19,597 nucleotides of DNA from Clostridiales bacterium (GCA_015069525.1 SVIK01000012.1:1-19597); one strand, 5' to 3'. Positions 6,163-14,981 are shown, counted from the first letter of the stretch. Translations and numbers: made by a program. Notes: generated by a model from the sequence alone, not told the origin.

Positions 6163-7188
6163 ATGGCAATTTCTTACAAAGACAGCGGTGTAGACGTGAC
6201 GAGAGGCTACAAAGCGGTAGAACTGATGAAAAAACACGTAAAATCCACGTATAACGAAAACGTTATCGGCGACCTCGGCTCGTTCGGTGGATTTTTCTCG
6301 ATTGCAAACGAAAAGATGGAAGAACCCGTCTTGGTTGCGGGTACGGACGGCGTTGGCACGAAGCTTAAATACGCGTTCCTTTTGGAAAAACACGATACAA
6401 TCGGTATCGACGCAGTTGCAATGTGCGTGAACGATATCGTATGTCAAGGCGCAAAGCCCTTGTTCTTCCTTGATTATTACGCTTGCGGTAGATTGTACCC
6501 CGAGGCAGAATCGGAAGTGGTAAAGGGTATCGCGGAAGGTTGTCGTCAAGCAGGTTGCGCGCTTATCGGCGGTGAAACGGCGGAAATGCCCGGTTTCTAT
6601 CCCGACGGCGAATACGACCTTGCAGGCTTTGCCGTAGGTATCGTAGACAAGAAAAAGGTTATCAACGGCAAGAACATCGTTCCTGGCGACGTCATTATCG
6701 GTTTGAAATCGACGGGTGTACACTCCAACGGTTATTCGCTCGTTAGAAAGCTTTTTGGCGATAGCGATAGAGAAGCGCTTGAAGCGTACGATGAAGAACT
6801 TGGCGCAACGGTCGCGGAAGTATTGTTGAAGCCCACGAAGATTTACGTAAAGAGTATCCTTTCCCTTATTGAAAAGGTGGACGTAAAGGGTATCGCGCAC
6901 ATCACGGGCGGTGGTTTCATCGAAAACGTGCCGAGAATTTTGCCTGAGGGCGTAGCGGCGGAAATTGAAAAGAATTCCTACGACGTACCTCCCGTATTCA
7001 AGGTAATGCAAAAGCGCGCGGGTATCACGGACGAACAAATCTACAATACCTTCAACATGGGTATCGGTATGATGGTTGTCGTAGACGCGAAAGACGTAGA
7101 TAAGGCGATGGAATCGCTGAAAGCAAGCGGGGAAGACGTAGTTGTAATCGGTAAGACGGTTGCAGGCAAAGGCGTTATTTTGAAATAA
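6163..7188 (+). CDS. purM: Phosphoribosylformylglycinamidine cyclo-ligase (AIR synthetase)
   Basis: PurM closes the imidazole ring, turning FGAM and ATP into AIR. The 341-residue product has the family's N-terminal YKDSGVDV, VAGTDGVGTKLK near residues 58-70, CVNDIVCQGAKPLFFLDYYA, the IGGETAEMPGFY loop and STGVHSNGYSLVR, all normal for this AIRS-family homodimer. I chose the ATG at 6163 because a GGAG site lies nine bases before it and the family start is MxxSYKDSGVD. An in-frame TTG at 6148 would add five residues but itself overlaps that binding site. It lies between purF and purN in the same operon, 36 bases after purF. Confidence 0.97.
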   Translation: MAISYKDSGVDVTRGYKAVELMKKHVKSTYNENVIGDLGSFGGFFSIANEKMEEPVLVAGTDGVGTKLKYAFLLEKHDTIGIDAVAMCVNDIVCQGAKPLFFLDYYACGRLYPEAESEVVKGIAEGCRQAGCALIGGETAEMPGFYPDGEYDLAGFAVGIVDKKKVINGKNIVPGDVIIGLKSTGVHSNGYSLVRKLFGDSDREALEAYDEELGATVAEVLLKPTKIYVKSILSLIEKVDVKGIAHITGGGFIENVPRILPEGVAAEIEKNSYDVPPVFKVMQKRAGITDEQIYNTFNMGIGMMVVVDAKDVDKAMESLKASGEDVVVIGKTVAGKGVILK

Positions 7189-7197
7189 GGAAAAGCC

Positions 7198-7812
7198 ATG
7201 AAAAAAATAGCGGTATTCGCGTCGGGTGGCGGTACTGATTTTCAATCGGTAATCGACGCTAACGAGCGTGAGAATTTTTGTGAAATTGCATATTTAGTGG
7301 CGTCTAAGCCCCAAATCGGCGCAATCAACCGTGCGGAAAAGCACGGCATTGCTACGCTCGTTTACGATAAGACGACGGGGGAGAGCAAGGACGAATTTTA
7401 CGCGCGCATTGCCAAAACGTTGAAGGAAAACGGTGTAGAATATATCGTTTTGGCGGGTTGGTTGCTCGTCGTGCCTCCGCAATTTATTAAGGAGTTCGAG
7501 GATAGAATTATCAATATTCATCCCTCGCTTATTCCTGCCTTTTGCGGTATGGGGTATTACGGATTAAAAGTGCATGCGGCGGCGATAGAATACGGCGTCA
7601 AATTAAGTGGAGCGACGGTACATTTCGTATCCGCGGACGTAGACGGCGGTGCGATTATTATGCAAAGGTCGGTAGAGGTAAAACCTACCGATACGCCTGA
7701 GGATTTGCAGGCGCGCATTTTGAAAGAAGAACACACGATGTTGCCCGAGTGTGTAAAATTGCTTTGTCAAGGCAAGATAGAAAAAGTGGGCAGAAAGGTA
7801 TACGTAAAATAA
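7198..7812 (+). CDS. purN: Phosphoribosylglycinamide formyltransferase (folate-dependent)
   Basis: PurN transfers the formyl group of 10-formyltetrahydrofolate to GAR, giving FGAR. The 204-residue product starts with the nucleotide-binding FASGGGTDFQS. The catalytic Asn106 and His108 lie in NIHPSL, and Asp149 in DVDGGAII matches the third catalytic residue. After NIHPSLIP it carries the FCGMG insertion common in clostridial PurN, which shifts the Asp by five positions from the E. coli numbering. The ATG follows purM by nine bases, with AAGGAAAAG overlapping the purM stop, so the two genes are tightly coupled. purH, which often follows purN in Firmicutes, is not here; purD is next. Confidence 0.97.
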   Translation: MKKIAVFASGGGTDFQSVIDANERENFCEIAYLVASKPQIGAINRAEKHGIATLVYDKTTGESKDEFYARIAKTLKENGVEYIVLAGWLLVVPPQFIKEFEDRIINIHPSLIPAFCGMGYYGLKVHAAAIEYGVKLSGATVHFVSADVDGGAIIMQRSVEVKPTDTPEDLQARILKEEHTMLPECVKLLCQGKIEKVGRKVYVK

Positions 7813-7830
7813 GATTTAACGGAGATAGAT

Positions 7831-9105
7831 ATGAACGTTTTGGTAATCGGAAACGGTGGAAGAGAACACGCCATCGTCCAAGCATTGAAGAAATCCCCCA
7901 AAGTCGATAAAATTTTTGCAATGAAAGGCAACGCAGGCATAGGCGAGCTCGCCGAACTTGTCAACGTCAATTATTGCGACGTAAAAGCGGTTGGCGACTG
8001 GGTAGACGCGCATAAGGAAATCGATTATACGGTAATTGCGCCAGACGACCCGCTTGCGCTGGGGCTCGCGGACGAATTGGAAAGCCGTGGACACCGCGTA
8101 TTTGGGCCGAGAAAGAACGCCGCCATCATCGAGGCGAGCAAGGCTTTTTCCAAAGAGCTTATGAAGAAATACAATATTCCTACGGCGAAATACGAAACGT
8201 TTAGCGATTATGAAGAAGCGAAAGCATACGTGGAAACGTGCGATATCCCCGTGGTGTTAAAGGCGGACGGGCTTGCGCTTGGCAAAGGCGTGCTCATTTG
8301 CAAAACGCGCGAAGAAGCGCTTGACGGCATCAAGGAAATGATGCTCGATAAAAAATTCGGTTCGGCGGGCAACAAAGTCGTCGTGGAAGAATTCTTGGAA
8401 GGTCCAGAGGTGTCTGCATTAGCCTTTACCGACGGTAAGAGTATGAAGCCGATGATTACGAGTTGCGACCATAAACGCGCCTTCGATAACGACGAGGGCT
8501 TGAACACGGGCGGTATGGGTACGTTTTCTCCTGCTCCTTTCTACGGCGAAAAGACGGAAAAGGAAGTAATGGAAAAGATAATGATACCTACCATGAACGC
8601 CATGAACGCGGAAGGTAGAACGTTTAAAGGCGTCTTGTATTTCGGGCTCATGAAAACGAAGGACGGCATGAAGGTTATCGAATATAACTCCCGCTTTGGC
8701 GACCCTGAAACGCAAGTGCTTTTGCCTATGCTCAAAACCGACCTTATGGAAATTTTCGAGGCTATCACGGACGAGCGTCTTGCCGATATCGATATCGAGT
8801 GGGAATCGGGTGCGTGCGTATGCGTAGTGCTCGCAAGCGGTGGTTATCCCGTAGCGTACGAAAAGGGCAAAGAAATTACGTTTGGGGATTTGGATAAGGA
8901 CGTTATTTTGTGTCACGCAGGTACGAAGATGAAGGACGGCAAACTCGTCACGGACGGTGGAAGAGTGCTGGGCGTATGTGCCAAGGGCGCAACGATTGAG
9001 GAAGCGAGAAAGAAAGCGTACGCAAACGTGGAAAAGATTTCCTTTGAGGGGATGCATTATAGAAAAGATATCGGTATTAAATACCGTGACGTAGAAAGAG
9101 AATAA
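7831..9105 (+). CDS. purD: Phosphoribosylamine--glycine ligase (GAR synthetase)
   Basis: PurD joins glycine to phosphoribosylamine with ATP, giving GAR. It consumes the unstable product of PurF. The 424-residue protein has the N-terminal VLVIGNGGREHA motif, an IAPDDPLALG segment in the place of the usual GPExPL, a central ATP-grasp domain (about 100-290) with VVLKADGLALGKGV and VVVEEFLEGPEVS, the metal-binding EYNSRFGDPETQ, and the C-terminal domain ending near residue 424. Length and motifs are normal. The ATG has CGGAGATAG upstream and starts 18 bases after the purN stop. Confidence 0.97.
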   Translation: MNVLVIGNGGREHAIVQALKKSPKVDKIFAMKGNAGIGELAELVNVNYCDVKAVGDWVDAHKEIDYTVIAPDDPLALGLADELESRGHRVFGPRKNAAIIEASKAFSKELMKKYNIPTAKYETFSDYEEAKAYVETCDIPVVLKADGLALGKGVLICKTREEALDGIKEMMLDKKFGSAGNKVVVEEFLEGPEVSALAFTDGKSMKPMITSCDHKRAFDNDEGLNTGGMGTFSPAPFYGEKTEKEVMEKIMIPTMNAMNAEGRTFKGVLYFGLMKTKDGMKVIEYNSRFGDPETQVLLPMLKTDLMEIFEAITDERLADIDIEWESGACVCVVLASGGYPVAYEKGKEITFGDLDKDVILCHAGTKMKDGKLVTDGGRVLGVCAKGATIEEARKKAYANVEKISFEGMHYRKDIGIKYRDVERE

Positions 9106-9124
9106 TTAGGTGGATGACGAAGAT

Positions 9125-12100
9125 ATGATTTACAGAATTTTTGTGGAAAAGAAAGATAACGTACAGGCGAGAAAGGAACAAGCGGATATCAAAACGCTCC
9201 TTAAAATCAACGCGGAAGATTTCCGTTTGGTGCTCCGCTACGACGTGGAAGGATTGAGCGAAGAGGAATTGAACTCTGCGTTGGGCACGGTATTTTCCGA
9301 ACCTCCCGTTGACGACGTGTATTTGGAGAATTTAGCAGTTCCCGAAGGGTATAAGGCGTTTGCCGTCAGCTATTTGACGGGGCAATACGACCAACGCGCG
9401 GACAGCGCGGCACAATGCGTGCAACTTTTAACGAGAAAATCCCGTCCCATGGTTAAATGCGCAAGGGTTTATCTTGTAAAAGGCGTGACGGACGAACAAC
9501 TCGTTGCGATAAAGAAACATATCATCAACCCCGTAGAAAGCGAAGAGGTTGGTTTTGAAAAACCGACGACGTTGAAACAAGCCACCGTAGAGGGCGCGCC
9601 CGTGACGGACGTGGCGGGCTTTATCGATATGTCCGACGACGAAATTAAAACGTACCACAAAAACGTAGGCTTTGCTATGAGCGCGCTCGATTTGGCGTTT
9701 GTGCGCGATTATTTCAAGAGCGAAAAACGCAATCCTACCGAAACGGAGCTCAAAGTTATCGATACGTATTGGTCGGACCATTGCCGTCACACGACGTTTG
9801 CAACCGAACTCAAAAACGTAAAAATCAACTCCGAAAACCCCGTAATCGAAAAAGCGTACCACTTGTACGAAGATTTGTATAAGGAACTCAACGGTGCGCG
9901 TCCTGACAAATATCCTTGTCTTATGGATTTGGCGACGATTGCGGCAAAGAAATTGAAAAAAGACGGAAAGCTCGACAACCTCGACATTTCCGATGAAATT
10001 AACGCATGCTCCATTTGTATCGAGGCGGAGCTTGACGGCAAGAAAGAACAATACCTCGTCATGTTCAAGAACGAAACGCACAATCACCCGACGGAAATTG
10101 AACCGTTCGGTGGCGCGGCGACCTGTCTTGGCGGTGCTATTCGCGACCCGCTTTCTGGTAGAACGTACGTATATCAAGCGATGCGTGTGACGGGCGCAAG
10201 CGACCCTCGCGAAAAATTGGAAGACACGCTTGCAGGGAAACTTCCCCAACGCGCCATTACGCAACGTGCGGCGGCGGGCTTCTCCTCTTACGGCAACCAA
10301 ATCGGTTTGGCGACGGGTATCGTTGACGAAGTGTACCACGAAGGATATAAAGCAAAGCGTTTGGAAACGGGCTTTGTCGTTGGCGGTGCGAGAAAGGATA
10401 TGGTATACCGTGAAGCGCCTAAGGCAGGGGACGTAATCATCTTGCTTGGCGGAGAAACAGGACGTGACGGCTGTGGCGGTGCTACGGGTTCGTCCAAGGC
10501 ACACGATTCCCACTCGGTTGAAACGTGCGGTGCAGAAGTGCAAAAGGGCAACGCGCTCACCGAAAGAAAATTGCAACGCTTGTTCCTCAATAAAGAAGCG
10601 ACGAGAAAGATTAAAAAATGTAATGACTTCGGTGCAGGTGGCGTATCCGTAGCCATTGGCGAGCTTGCCGACGGCTTGAATATCGATTTGGATAAAGTGC
10701 CTAAAAAATACGAAGGTTTGAACGGTACGGAGCTTGCTATTTCCGAATCGCAAGAACGTATGGCGGTAGTGGTAGCGGAAAAGGACGTAGACGCGTTTAT
10801 CGCGCTTGCAGGAGAAGAAAACCTTTCGGCTACGCCCGTTGCAGTAGTCACCGATACGGGCAGAATGAAGATGTTCTTAAAAGGTAAGGCAATCGTAGAC
10901 ATCTCCCGTGAATTCTTAAACACGAACGGTGTAAAACAAGAAGCGAACGTAGAAATTACGGACAAGAAAACGACGTGGTTTGATAAAAAGCAAGGCGTAT
11001 CGTTTGCAGAAACGACGAAGAAAGTACTTGGCGATTTGAACGTTTGCGCAAAGAAAGGTTTGTCGGAAACGTTCGACTCCACGATTGGTGCCAGAACGGT
11101 ATATATGCCTTGGGGCGGTAAAAACCAAGCTACGCCCGCAATTGCCATGGCGGCAAAAATTTGCGGTGGCGAAACGGACGTTTGTACGGTGTCCGCATAC
11201 GGCTATTCTCCCTATCTTATGGAAACGAGCCCGTTTATCGGCGCAATTTACTCGATAGTAGGCTCGGTATCCAAAGTGGTGGCGACGGGCGCAAAATACA
11301 GCGATATCCGTCTTACGCTTCAAGAATTTTTCCAACGTATGACGGGCGAAGCGAAAGTGTGGGGCGTACCCGCATCCGCGCTCCTTGGCGCAGTATACGC
11401 GCAAATGGGTTTAGGGCTTGGCGCAATCGGCGGTAAAGACAGCATGAGCGGTACTTTCGAAAGTATCCACGTACCTCCCACGCTTATCTCGTTTGCCTTG
11501 GCACCCGCTAAGGCGAGCAAGCTTATAACCAACGTTCTTAAAGGGGAGGAAAAGCTTTACTATATCCCCGTACCCAAGGACGAAAACTTCGTGCCCGATT
11601 TCGAAGGCTTGAAAGCGGTTTACGAAGAAGTTTATAAAAATATTGAAAAGGGCAATATTACGTTTGCCACGGTCGTTGAAAACGGCGGTGTCGGTTCGGC
11701 GGTTATCAAATCCGCGCTCGGCAACGGCGTTGGCGTAGCGTTCGATATGACGGCGGACGAATTGTACAGCGAAGCATACGGCGATTTAATCGTATCCTTG
11801 AAAGACGAAAAGGCGTTTGACACGGCTATTTGCAAGAAATACGTAGGGCAGGTATGCGGTGAAGCGTTTACGTGCGGAAAGGATAGCGTATCCGTATCTT
11901 GTGCGAAGAACGCGTACATGGGTGCTCTTGAAAGCGTATTCTCCATTACTGCGCCTGCTGAGGGCAAAGCGGAAGACTGCGATTATTTAGGCGGAGCAAA
12001 ATACACGAATATTGCAACGAAAACGGCAAAACCCCGCGTATTTATCCCCGTATTCCCTGGTACGAACTGCGAACTTGACACGGCGAGAAGATTTATCCTT

Positions 12101-12826
12101 GCCGGAGCGGAAGTGGAAACGGTCGTGGTGAAAAACCGTACCGCTTCGGATATCGAAGATAGCGTAGAAAGAATCGTCAAAGCGATTAAGAAAGCGAACA
12201 TCGTTGCCTTCCCTGGTGGCTTCTCGGGCGGGGACGAACCGGACGGAAGCGGTAAATTTATCGCAACCACCTTCCGTAATCCGTATATTGCGGAACAGCT
12301 TGAAGAGCTTTTGAATAACCGCGACGGTTTGGCAATCGGTATCTGCAACGGTTTCCAAGCGCTTATCAAGCTTGGTCTTGTGCCTTACGGACACGTAAAA
12401 GAGATGACGGCAGATTCGCCCACGCTCACGTTCAATAACATTTCGCGCCACGTTTCCACGATTGTGGACGTACGCGTAGCCTCAACGCTTTCGCCTTGGC
12501 TCAACGCTTGCAAAGTGGGCGAGGTTTACAAAGTTCCCGTATCGCACGGCGAAGGCAAAATCGTTGCGCCCGTGTCGGCACTCGAAGAAATGAAGAAGAA
12601 CGGGCAAGTTGCTACGCAATACGCAGATTTAAGCGGTAATGCCACGATGGTATCGCCGTTCAACCCCAACGGCTCTATGTGGGCAATCGAGGGTATCACG
12701 TCGCCCGACGGTAGGGTGCTCGGTAAAATGGGGCATAGCGAACGTATCGGCGATAACTTGTATAAGAACGTAGAAGGCAACTTCGATATGAAGATATTCG
12801 AAAGTGGCGTTCGTTATTTCAAATAA
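9125..12826 (+). CDS. purL: Phosphoribosylformylglycinamidine synthase, single-chain Firmicute clade (PurL-PurQ fusion)
   Basis: This 1233-residue enzyme converts FGAR, ATP and glutamine to FGAM. It joins three parts usually separate in Bacillus: a PurS-like N-terminal region (about 1-200), the AIRS-type synthase core with KNETHNHPTEIEPFGG and a second half ending near 960, and a C-terminal class I glutaminase (about 970-1233). That glutaminase is complete: FPGTNCELD, the nucleophile Cys1074 in GICNGFQ, and His1204 and Glu1206 in GHSERIG. The order and motifs fit the single-chain clade seen in Clostridia rather than proteobacterial PurL. I chose ATG 9125 (MIYRIFVEKK, as in relatives) over an in-frame GTG at 9110, which overlaps the AGGTGG binding site. 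It is the last purine gene of the operon. Confidence 0.96.
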   Translation: MIYRIFVEKKDNVQARKEQADIKTLLKINAEDFRLVLRYDVEGLSEEELNSALGTVFSEPPVDDVYLENLAVPEGYKAFAVSYLTGQYDQRADSAAQCVQLLTRKSRPMVKCARVYLVKGVTDEQLVAIKKHIINPVESEEVGFEKPTTLKQATVEGAPVTDVAGFIDMSDDEIKTYHKNVGFAMSALDLAFVRDYFKSEKRNPTETELKVIDTYWSDHCRHTTFATELKNVKINSENPVIEKAYHLYEDLYKELNGARPDKYPCLMDLATIAAKKLKKDGKLDNLDISDEINACSICIEAELDGKKEQYLVMFKNETHNHPTEIEPFGGAATCLGGAIRDPLSGRTYVYQAMRVTGASDPREKLEDTLAGKLPQRAITQRAAAGFSSYGNQIGLATGIVDEVYHEGYKAKRLETGFVVGGARKDMVYREAPKAGDVIILLGGETGRDGCGGATGSSKAHDSHSVETCGAEVQKGNALTERKLQRLFLNKEATRKIKKCNDFGAGGVSVAIGELADGLNIDLDKVPKKYEGLNGTELAISESQERMAVVVAEKDVDAFIALAGEENLSATPVAVVTDTGRMKMFLKGKAIVDISREFLNTNGVKQEANVEITDKKTTWFDKKQGVSFAETTKKVLGDLNVCAKKGLSETFDSTIGARTVYMPWGGKNQATPAIAMAAKICGGETDVCTVSAYGYSPYLMETSPFIGAIYSIVGSVSKVVATGAKYSDIRLTLQEFFQRMTGEAKVWGVPASALLGAVYAQMGLGLGAIGGKDSMSGTFESIHVPPTLISFALAPAKASKLITNVLKGEEKLYYIPVPKDENFVPDFEGLKAVYEEVYKNIEKGNITFATVVENGGVGSAVIKSALGNGVGVAFDMTADELYSEAYGDLIVSLKDEKAFDTAICKKYVGQVCGEAFTCGKDSVSVSCAKNAYMGALESVFSITAPAEGKAEDCDYLGGAKYTNIATKTAKPRVFIPVFPGTNCELDTARRFILAGAEVETVVVKNRTASDIEDSVERIVKAIKKANIVAFPGGFSGGDEPDGSGKFIATTFRNPYIAEQLEELLNNRDGLAIGICNGFQALIKLGLVPYGHVKEMTADSPTLTFNNISRHVSTIVDVRVASTLSPWLNACKVGEVYKVPVSHGEGKIVAPVSALEEMKKNGQVATQYADLSGNATMVSPFNPNGSMWAIEGITSPDGRVLGKMGHSERIGDNLYKNVEGNFDMKIFESGVRYFK

Positions 12827-12859
12827 TCATTTAGGCTAAGAAAGCGAAGAAGGTAGGCT

Positions 12860-13609
12860 ATGATTGATATTCATACGCATATATTACCCAATATAGACGA
12901 CGGTGCAAAAGACGTTTCCGTGTCGGCGGAGATGTTGCGTATGGAAGCGGAACAAGGCGTTAAAGAGCTTGTCTTTACACCCCATTATTACGGTACGCAA
13001 GACGTAAACGAATTTCTGTTGAAACGCGCGGAAGCAAGGGCGAAGGTTAACGAGCATATTCCCCGCGGAATGAAAGTTCGTTTGGGGGCAGAGGTGCTGT
13101 TAAAAGGCGTCAACGACCCGTCCGATGAAACGCTTTGTAAGCTTGCGATAGAAGGGACGCAGTACGTTCTTTTCGAATTGCCGTTTACGTCCCGTTGGTC
13201 GGAGCGATTGTTAGACCGCATTTCCGATTTTATCGCGGAAACGGGCTATACGCCCATTATTGCGCACGTCGAACGGTACGAAGAAACGTTGGAAAACCCC
13301 GAAACGGTCACCCGATTGGTGCAAATGGGCTGTTTAATTCAGGTCAATACGCACGCTTTTGTCAGCAAGCACACCCGCCGTTTTGCCTTTGCCTTGCTTA
13401 AACACGGCTTGGCGCATTGTATCGGCACGGACGCGCACAATGCCGAACGTCGCGCCCCCGATTACGAGAACGCGAAGGAGCTTTTGCGTAAGAAAAAGAA
13501 ATCGGACGAGTTTACAAACGTACAATGGTGCATGAAAAAAGTACTTGCAAACGAAGCGATTAGAACTCCGTTTGGACAAGTACGTAAATTGGGCAAATTC
13601 TATTTTTAA
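12860..13609 (+). CDS. PHP-domain phosphatase, CpsB/CapC/YwqE-like
   Basis: This 249-residue protein of the PHP metal-dependent phosphoesterase fold shows the metal-binding motifs in order: DIHTH at 3-7, DDG at 14-16, TPHYYG, the GAEV glutamate, PIIAHVERY and GTDAHN with Asp191 and His193. The arrangement matches manganese-dependent protein-tyrosine phosphatases such as CpsB and YwqE, which act on bacterial tyrosine kinases in capsule synthesis. No tyrosine kinase or capsule gene is nearby, so the substrate is open; a phosphoesterase acting on a small molecule is an alternative. It starts 33 bases after purL with AAGGTAGG upstream and no terminator between, so it may be co-transcribed with the purine operon. 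Confidence 0.87.
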   Translation: MIDIHTHILPNIDDGAKDVSVSAEMLRMEAEQGVKELVFTPHYYGTQDVNEFLLKRAEARAKVNEHIPRGMKVRLGAEVLLKGVNDPSDETLCKLAIEGTQYVLFELPFTSRWSERLLDRISDFIAETGYTPIIAHVERYEETLENPETVTRLVQMGCLIQVNTHAFVSKHTRRFAFALLKHGLAHCIGTDAHNAERRAPDYENAKELLRKKKKSDEFTNVQWCMKKVLANEAIRTPFGQVRKLGKFYF

Positions 13610-13653
13610 AAGCGTTTACGCTTTGAAAATGGATAGTTTTTAGAAAAAAGAAT

Positions 13654-13659
13654 TATAAT
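13654..13659 (+). promoter_or_regulatory. Possible -10 box upstream of the DUF1858 gene
   Basis: A perfect TATAAT lies 23 bases before the start codon, but no acceptable -35 hexamer occurs at 16-18 bases. It could be a weak promoter, or chance in an A/T-rich gap. Confidence 0.3.
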
Positions 13660-13682
13660 AAATAAAGAAAGGAGAAAAAATT

Positions 13683-13883
13683 ATGGCTAAAATTACTGCG
13701 GATACGTTGATTGCGGATTGCTTACAAATCAACCCTAACGCTCCCGAAATTCTTATGTCGGCAGGCATGCATTGCTTTGGTTGCGCAATGGCGCACGGGG
13801 AATCGGTTGCCGAAGCGGTTGCTGTACACGGCGAAGATTTGGACGCACTTTTGGCAAAGCTTAACGAAGGCTTGGAAGACTAA
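13683..13883 (+). CDS. DUF1858 redox-disulfide protein (CFGC motif)
   Basis: This 66-residue cytoplasmic protein matches the DUF1858 / hybrid-cluster-protein-associated redox disulfide family. It has an N-terminal helix-forming stretch (TADTLIADCLQINPNAPEIL) and the motif C31-F-G-C34, followed by a helix with alternating Ala and Val. The two cysteines are expected to cycle as a thiol/disulfide. In anaerobes these proteins often sit near hybrid cluster protein or sulfur-handling genes. Here the neighbour is a rhodanese, separated by a terminator. The start has a strong AAAGGAG eight bases upstream. The electron partner is unknown. Confidence 0.88.
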   Translation: MAKITADTLIADCLQINPNAPEILMSAGMHCFGCAMAHGESVAEAVAVHGEDLDALLAKLNEGLED

Positions 13884-13894
13884 TCAAACAAGAC

Positions 13895-13930
13895 AAAGAC
13901 GGGCGTACGTAAAAGCTCGTCTTTTCTTCT
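13895..13930 (+). terminator. Intrinsic terminator after the DUF1858 gene
   Basis: AAAGACGGGC (13895-13904) pairs with GCTCGTCTTT (13915-13924) over 10 bp with one G-U pair and a 10-base loop, followed by TCTTCT. The T-tract is interrupted, so termination may be partial, letting some transcripts reach the rhodanese. Confidence 0.7.
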
Positions 13931-13955
13931 AATACACTCTTTATAGGAGGGAAGT

Positions 13956-14249
13956 ATGGATATTAACGAAGGGGTAAAGGCGTTTAGAAGAAACGCAAAC
14001 GCCGTGCTTTTGGACGTCCGTCGCGAAGAGGAATTTTCGACGGGATACATAGCGGGCGCAATCAATGTCCCGTTGCAAGAGATTGAAGACGTCACGGACG
14101 TAGTGACGGGTAAAAACACGCTTTTGTACGTGTATTGTAGAAGCGGAGTAAGAAGCGAACAAGCGGTAAACGCGTTGCGGTATATGGGGTATACGAACGT
14201 AGTGGATATCGGCGGTATTTTAGATTATAAAGGCGAAATTGTAAGATAA
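13956..14249 (+). CDS. Single-domain rhodanese-like protein
   Basis: This 97-residue sulfurtransferase-type protein has the rhodanese signature VLLDVRREEEFSTGYIAGAINVP. Its active-site loop carries Cys61 in YCRSGVRS, a six-residue loop typical of GlpE/PspE-like single-domain rhodaneses that carry a persulfide. There is no signal peptide, so it is cytoplasmic. An AGGAGG ribosome binding site lies five bases before the ATG. It follows the CFGC protein by 72 bases and precedes a lipoprotein by 21 bases. Sulfur trafficking together with the CFGC protein is plausible but inferred from adjacency only. Confidence 0.9.
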   Translation: MDINEGVKAFRRNANAVLLDVRREEEFSTGYIAGAINVPLQEIEDVTDVVTGKNTLLYVYCRSGVRSEQAVNALRYMGYTNVVDIGGILDYKGEIVR

Positions 14250-14270
14250 ATAAAAAAGGAGAATCCGTAA

Positions 14271-14678
14271 ATGAAAAAGAAATGGTTTATGGCTTTAACG
14301 ACGCTTGCTTTGTCGTTTGCTACGGTTGGTTTTGTCGGTTGTGGCGAGGGTGGAAATAACGACGGCTCGTCCACCTTTGCGGAATCGTTAGAATATCAAA
14401 AAATATCGGGCAAAGAAGAATACCGCGTGACGGGCATTGGCAGTATTTCCGACGTAGATGTCGTTGTTCCGTCCACCTATCGAGGCTTACCCGTCACGGA
14501 AATTGCAGATAATGCGTTTAGTGGGGAAATATCGGTAAAAAATACATATATTGAGAGTGTAGTAATTCCCGACAGCGTGACGACGATTGGATATTGTGTG
14601 TTCTATAATTGTGACAGTCTAACGAGTATAGAAATTCCCGATAGTGTAACAACGATTGGGAATTCTGCGTTTGTTTAA
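14271..14678 (+). CDS. Short lipoprotein with BspA-type leucine-rich repeats, probably truncated
   Basis: This 135-residue product starts with a lipoprotein signal peptide: KKK, a hydrophobic stretch, then FVGC with the lipid-modified Cys at residue 24 and a Gly/Asn/Ser linker. It continues with VVVPSTYRGLPVTEIADNAF and two BspA-type (LRR_5) units containing IPDSVTTIG. The chain stops directly after GNSAFV, where longer BspA-like proteins continue with YGCSSL and more repeats, so it looks like a truncated relative of a surface protein or a minimal version. No leftover repeat is readable after the stop. AAAGGAG precedes the start. Surface binding is the usual family role but unproven here. Confidence 0.8.
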   Translation: MKKKWFMALTTLALSFATVGFVGCGEGGNNDGSSTFAESLEYQKISGKEEYRVTGIGSISDVDVVVPSTYRGLPVTEIADNAFSGEISVKNTYIESVVIPDSVTTIGYCVFYNCDSLTSIEIPDSVTTIGNSAFV

Positions 14679-14767
14679 CCCCAACAGAACACCTTTTATA
14701 GTAGTAAATCGTTAGTTTTTCGTTAAAAATCATCATGTTTCAATAATAACAGTAATTTCGTAGGTGT

Positions 14768-14797
14768 CTTTGAGTCTTGGCTCAAAGCCTTTTTTTA
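14768..14797 (+). terminator. Intrinsic terminator after the LRR lipoprotein
   Basis: CTTTGAG (14768-14774) pairs with CTCAAAG (14781-14787) over a six-base loop, followed by CC and seven or eight T residues. It ends the transcript that carries the rhodanese and lipoprotein. Confidence 0.85.
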
Positions 14798-14981
14798 ATA
14801 AAAAGCCTTTCTCAATAGCCAAAATGTAAAAAAATGCATAAATAAGGAGAATTAGGCGACTATTTGCGATTTCTTGCATAATCTTTGGGAAATATTGTAT
14901 ATTTATACAAACATTTGTAAAACTGGGTGTAAAAATTTGTCACAAAAAGTCACAAGAAGTCGTTACATTTGAAAAAACTTC

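Noticed and set aside
6130..7245. Minus-strand ORF of 371 codons opposite purM
   Set aside because: It mirrors purM, which has full family motifs; the antisense product shows no motif, and I see no ribosome binding site for it.
9110..9124. GTG start for purL
   Set aside because: It overlaps the AGGTGG binding site; relatives start with a MxYRxFVEKK-type sequence, matching ATG 9125.
9428..10753. Long minus-strand ORF of 441 codons inside purL
   Set aside because: It is a shadow of purL codon usage: basic, low-complexity, with no recognisable domain and lying wholly inside a clear gene.
13609..13624. Hairpin AAAGCG-TTTA-CGCTTT as a terminator after the PHP gene
   Set aside because: The stem is only 6 bp and is followed by GAAAAT, with no T-tract on either strand, so it is not a convincing terminator.
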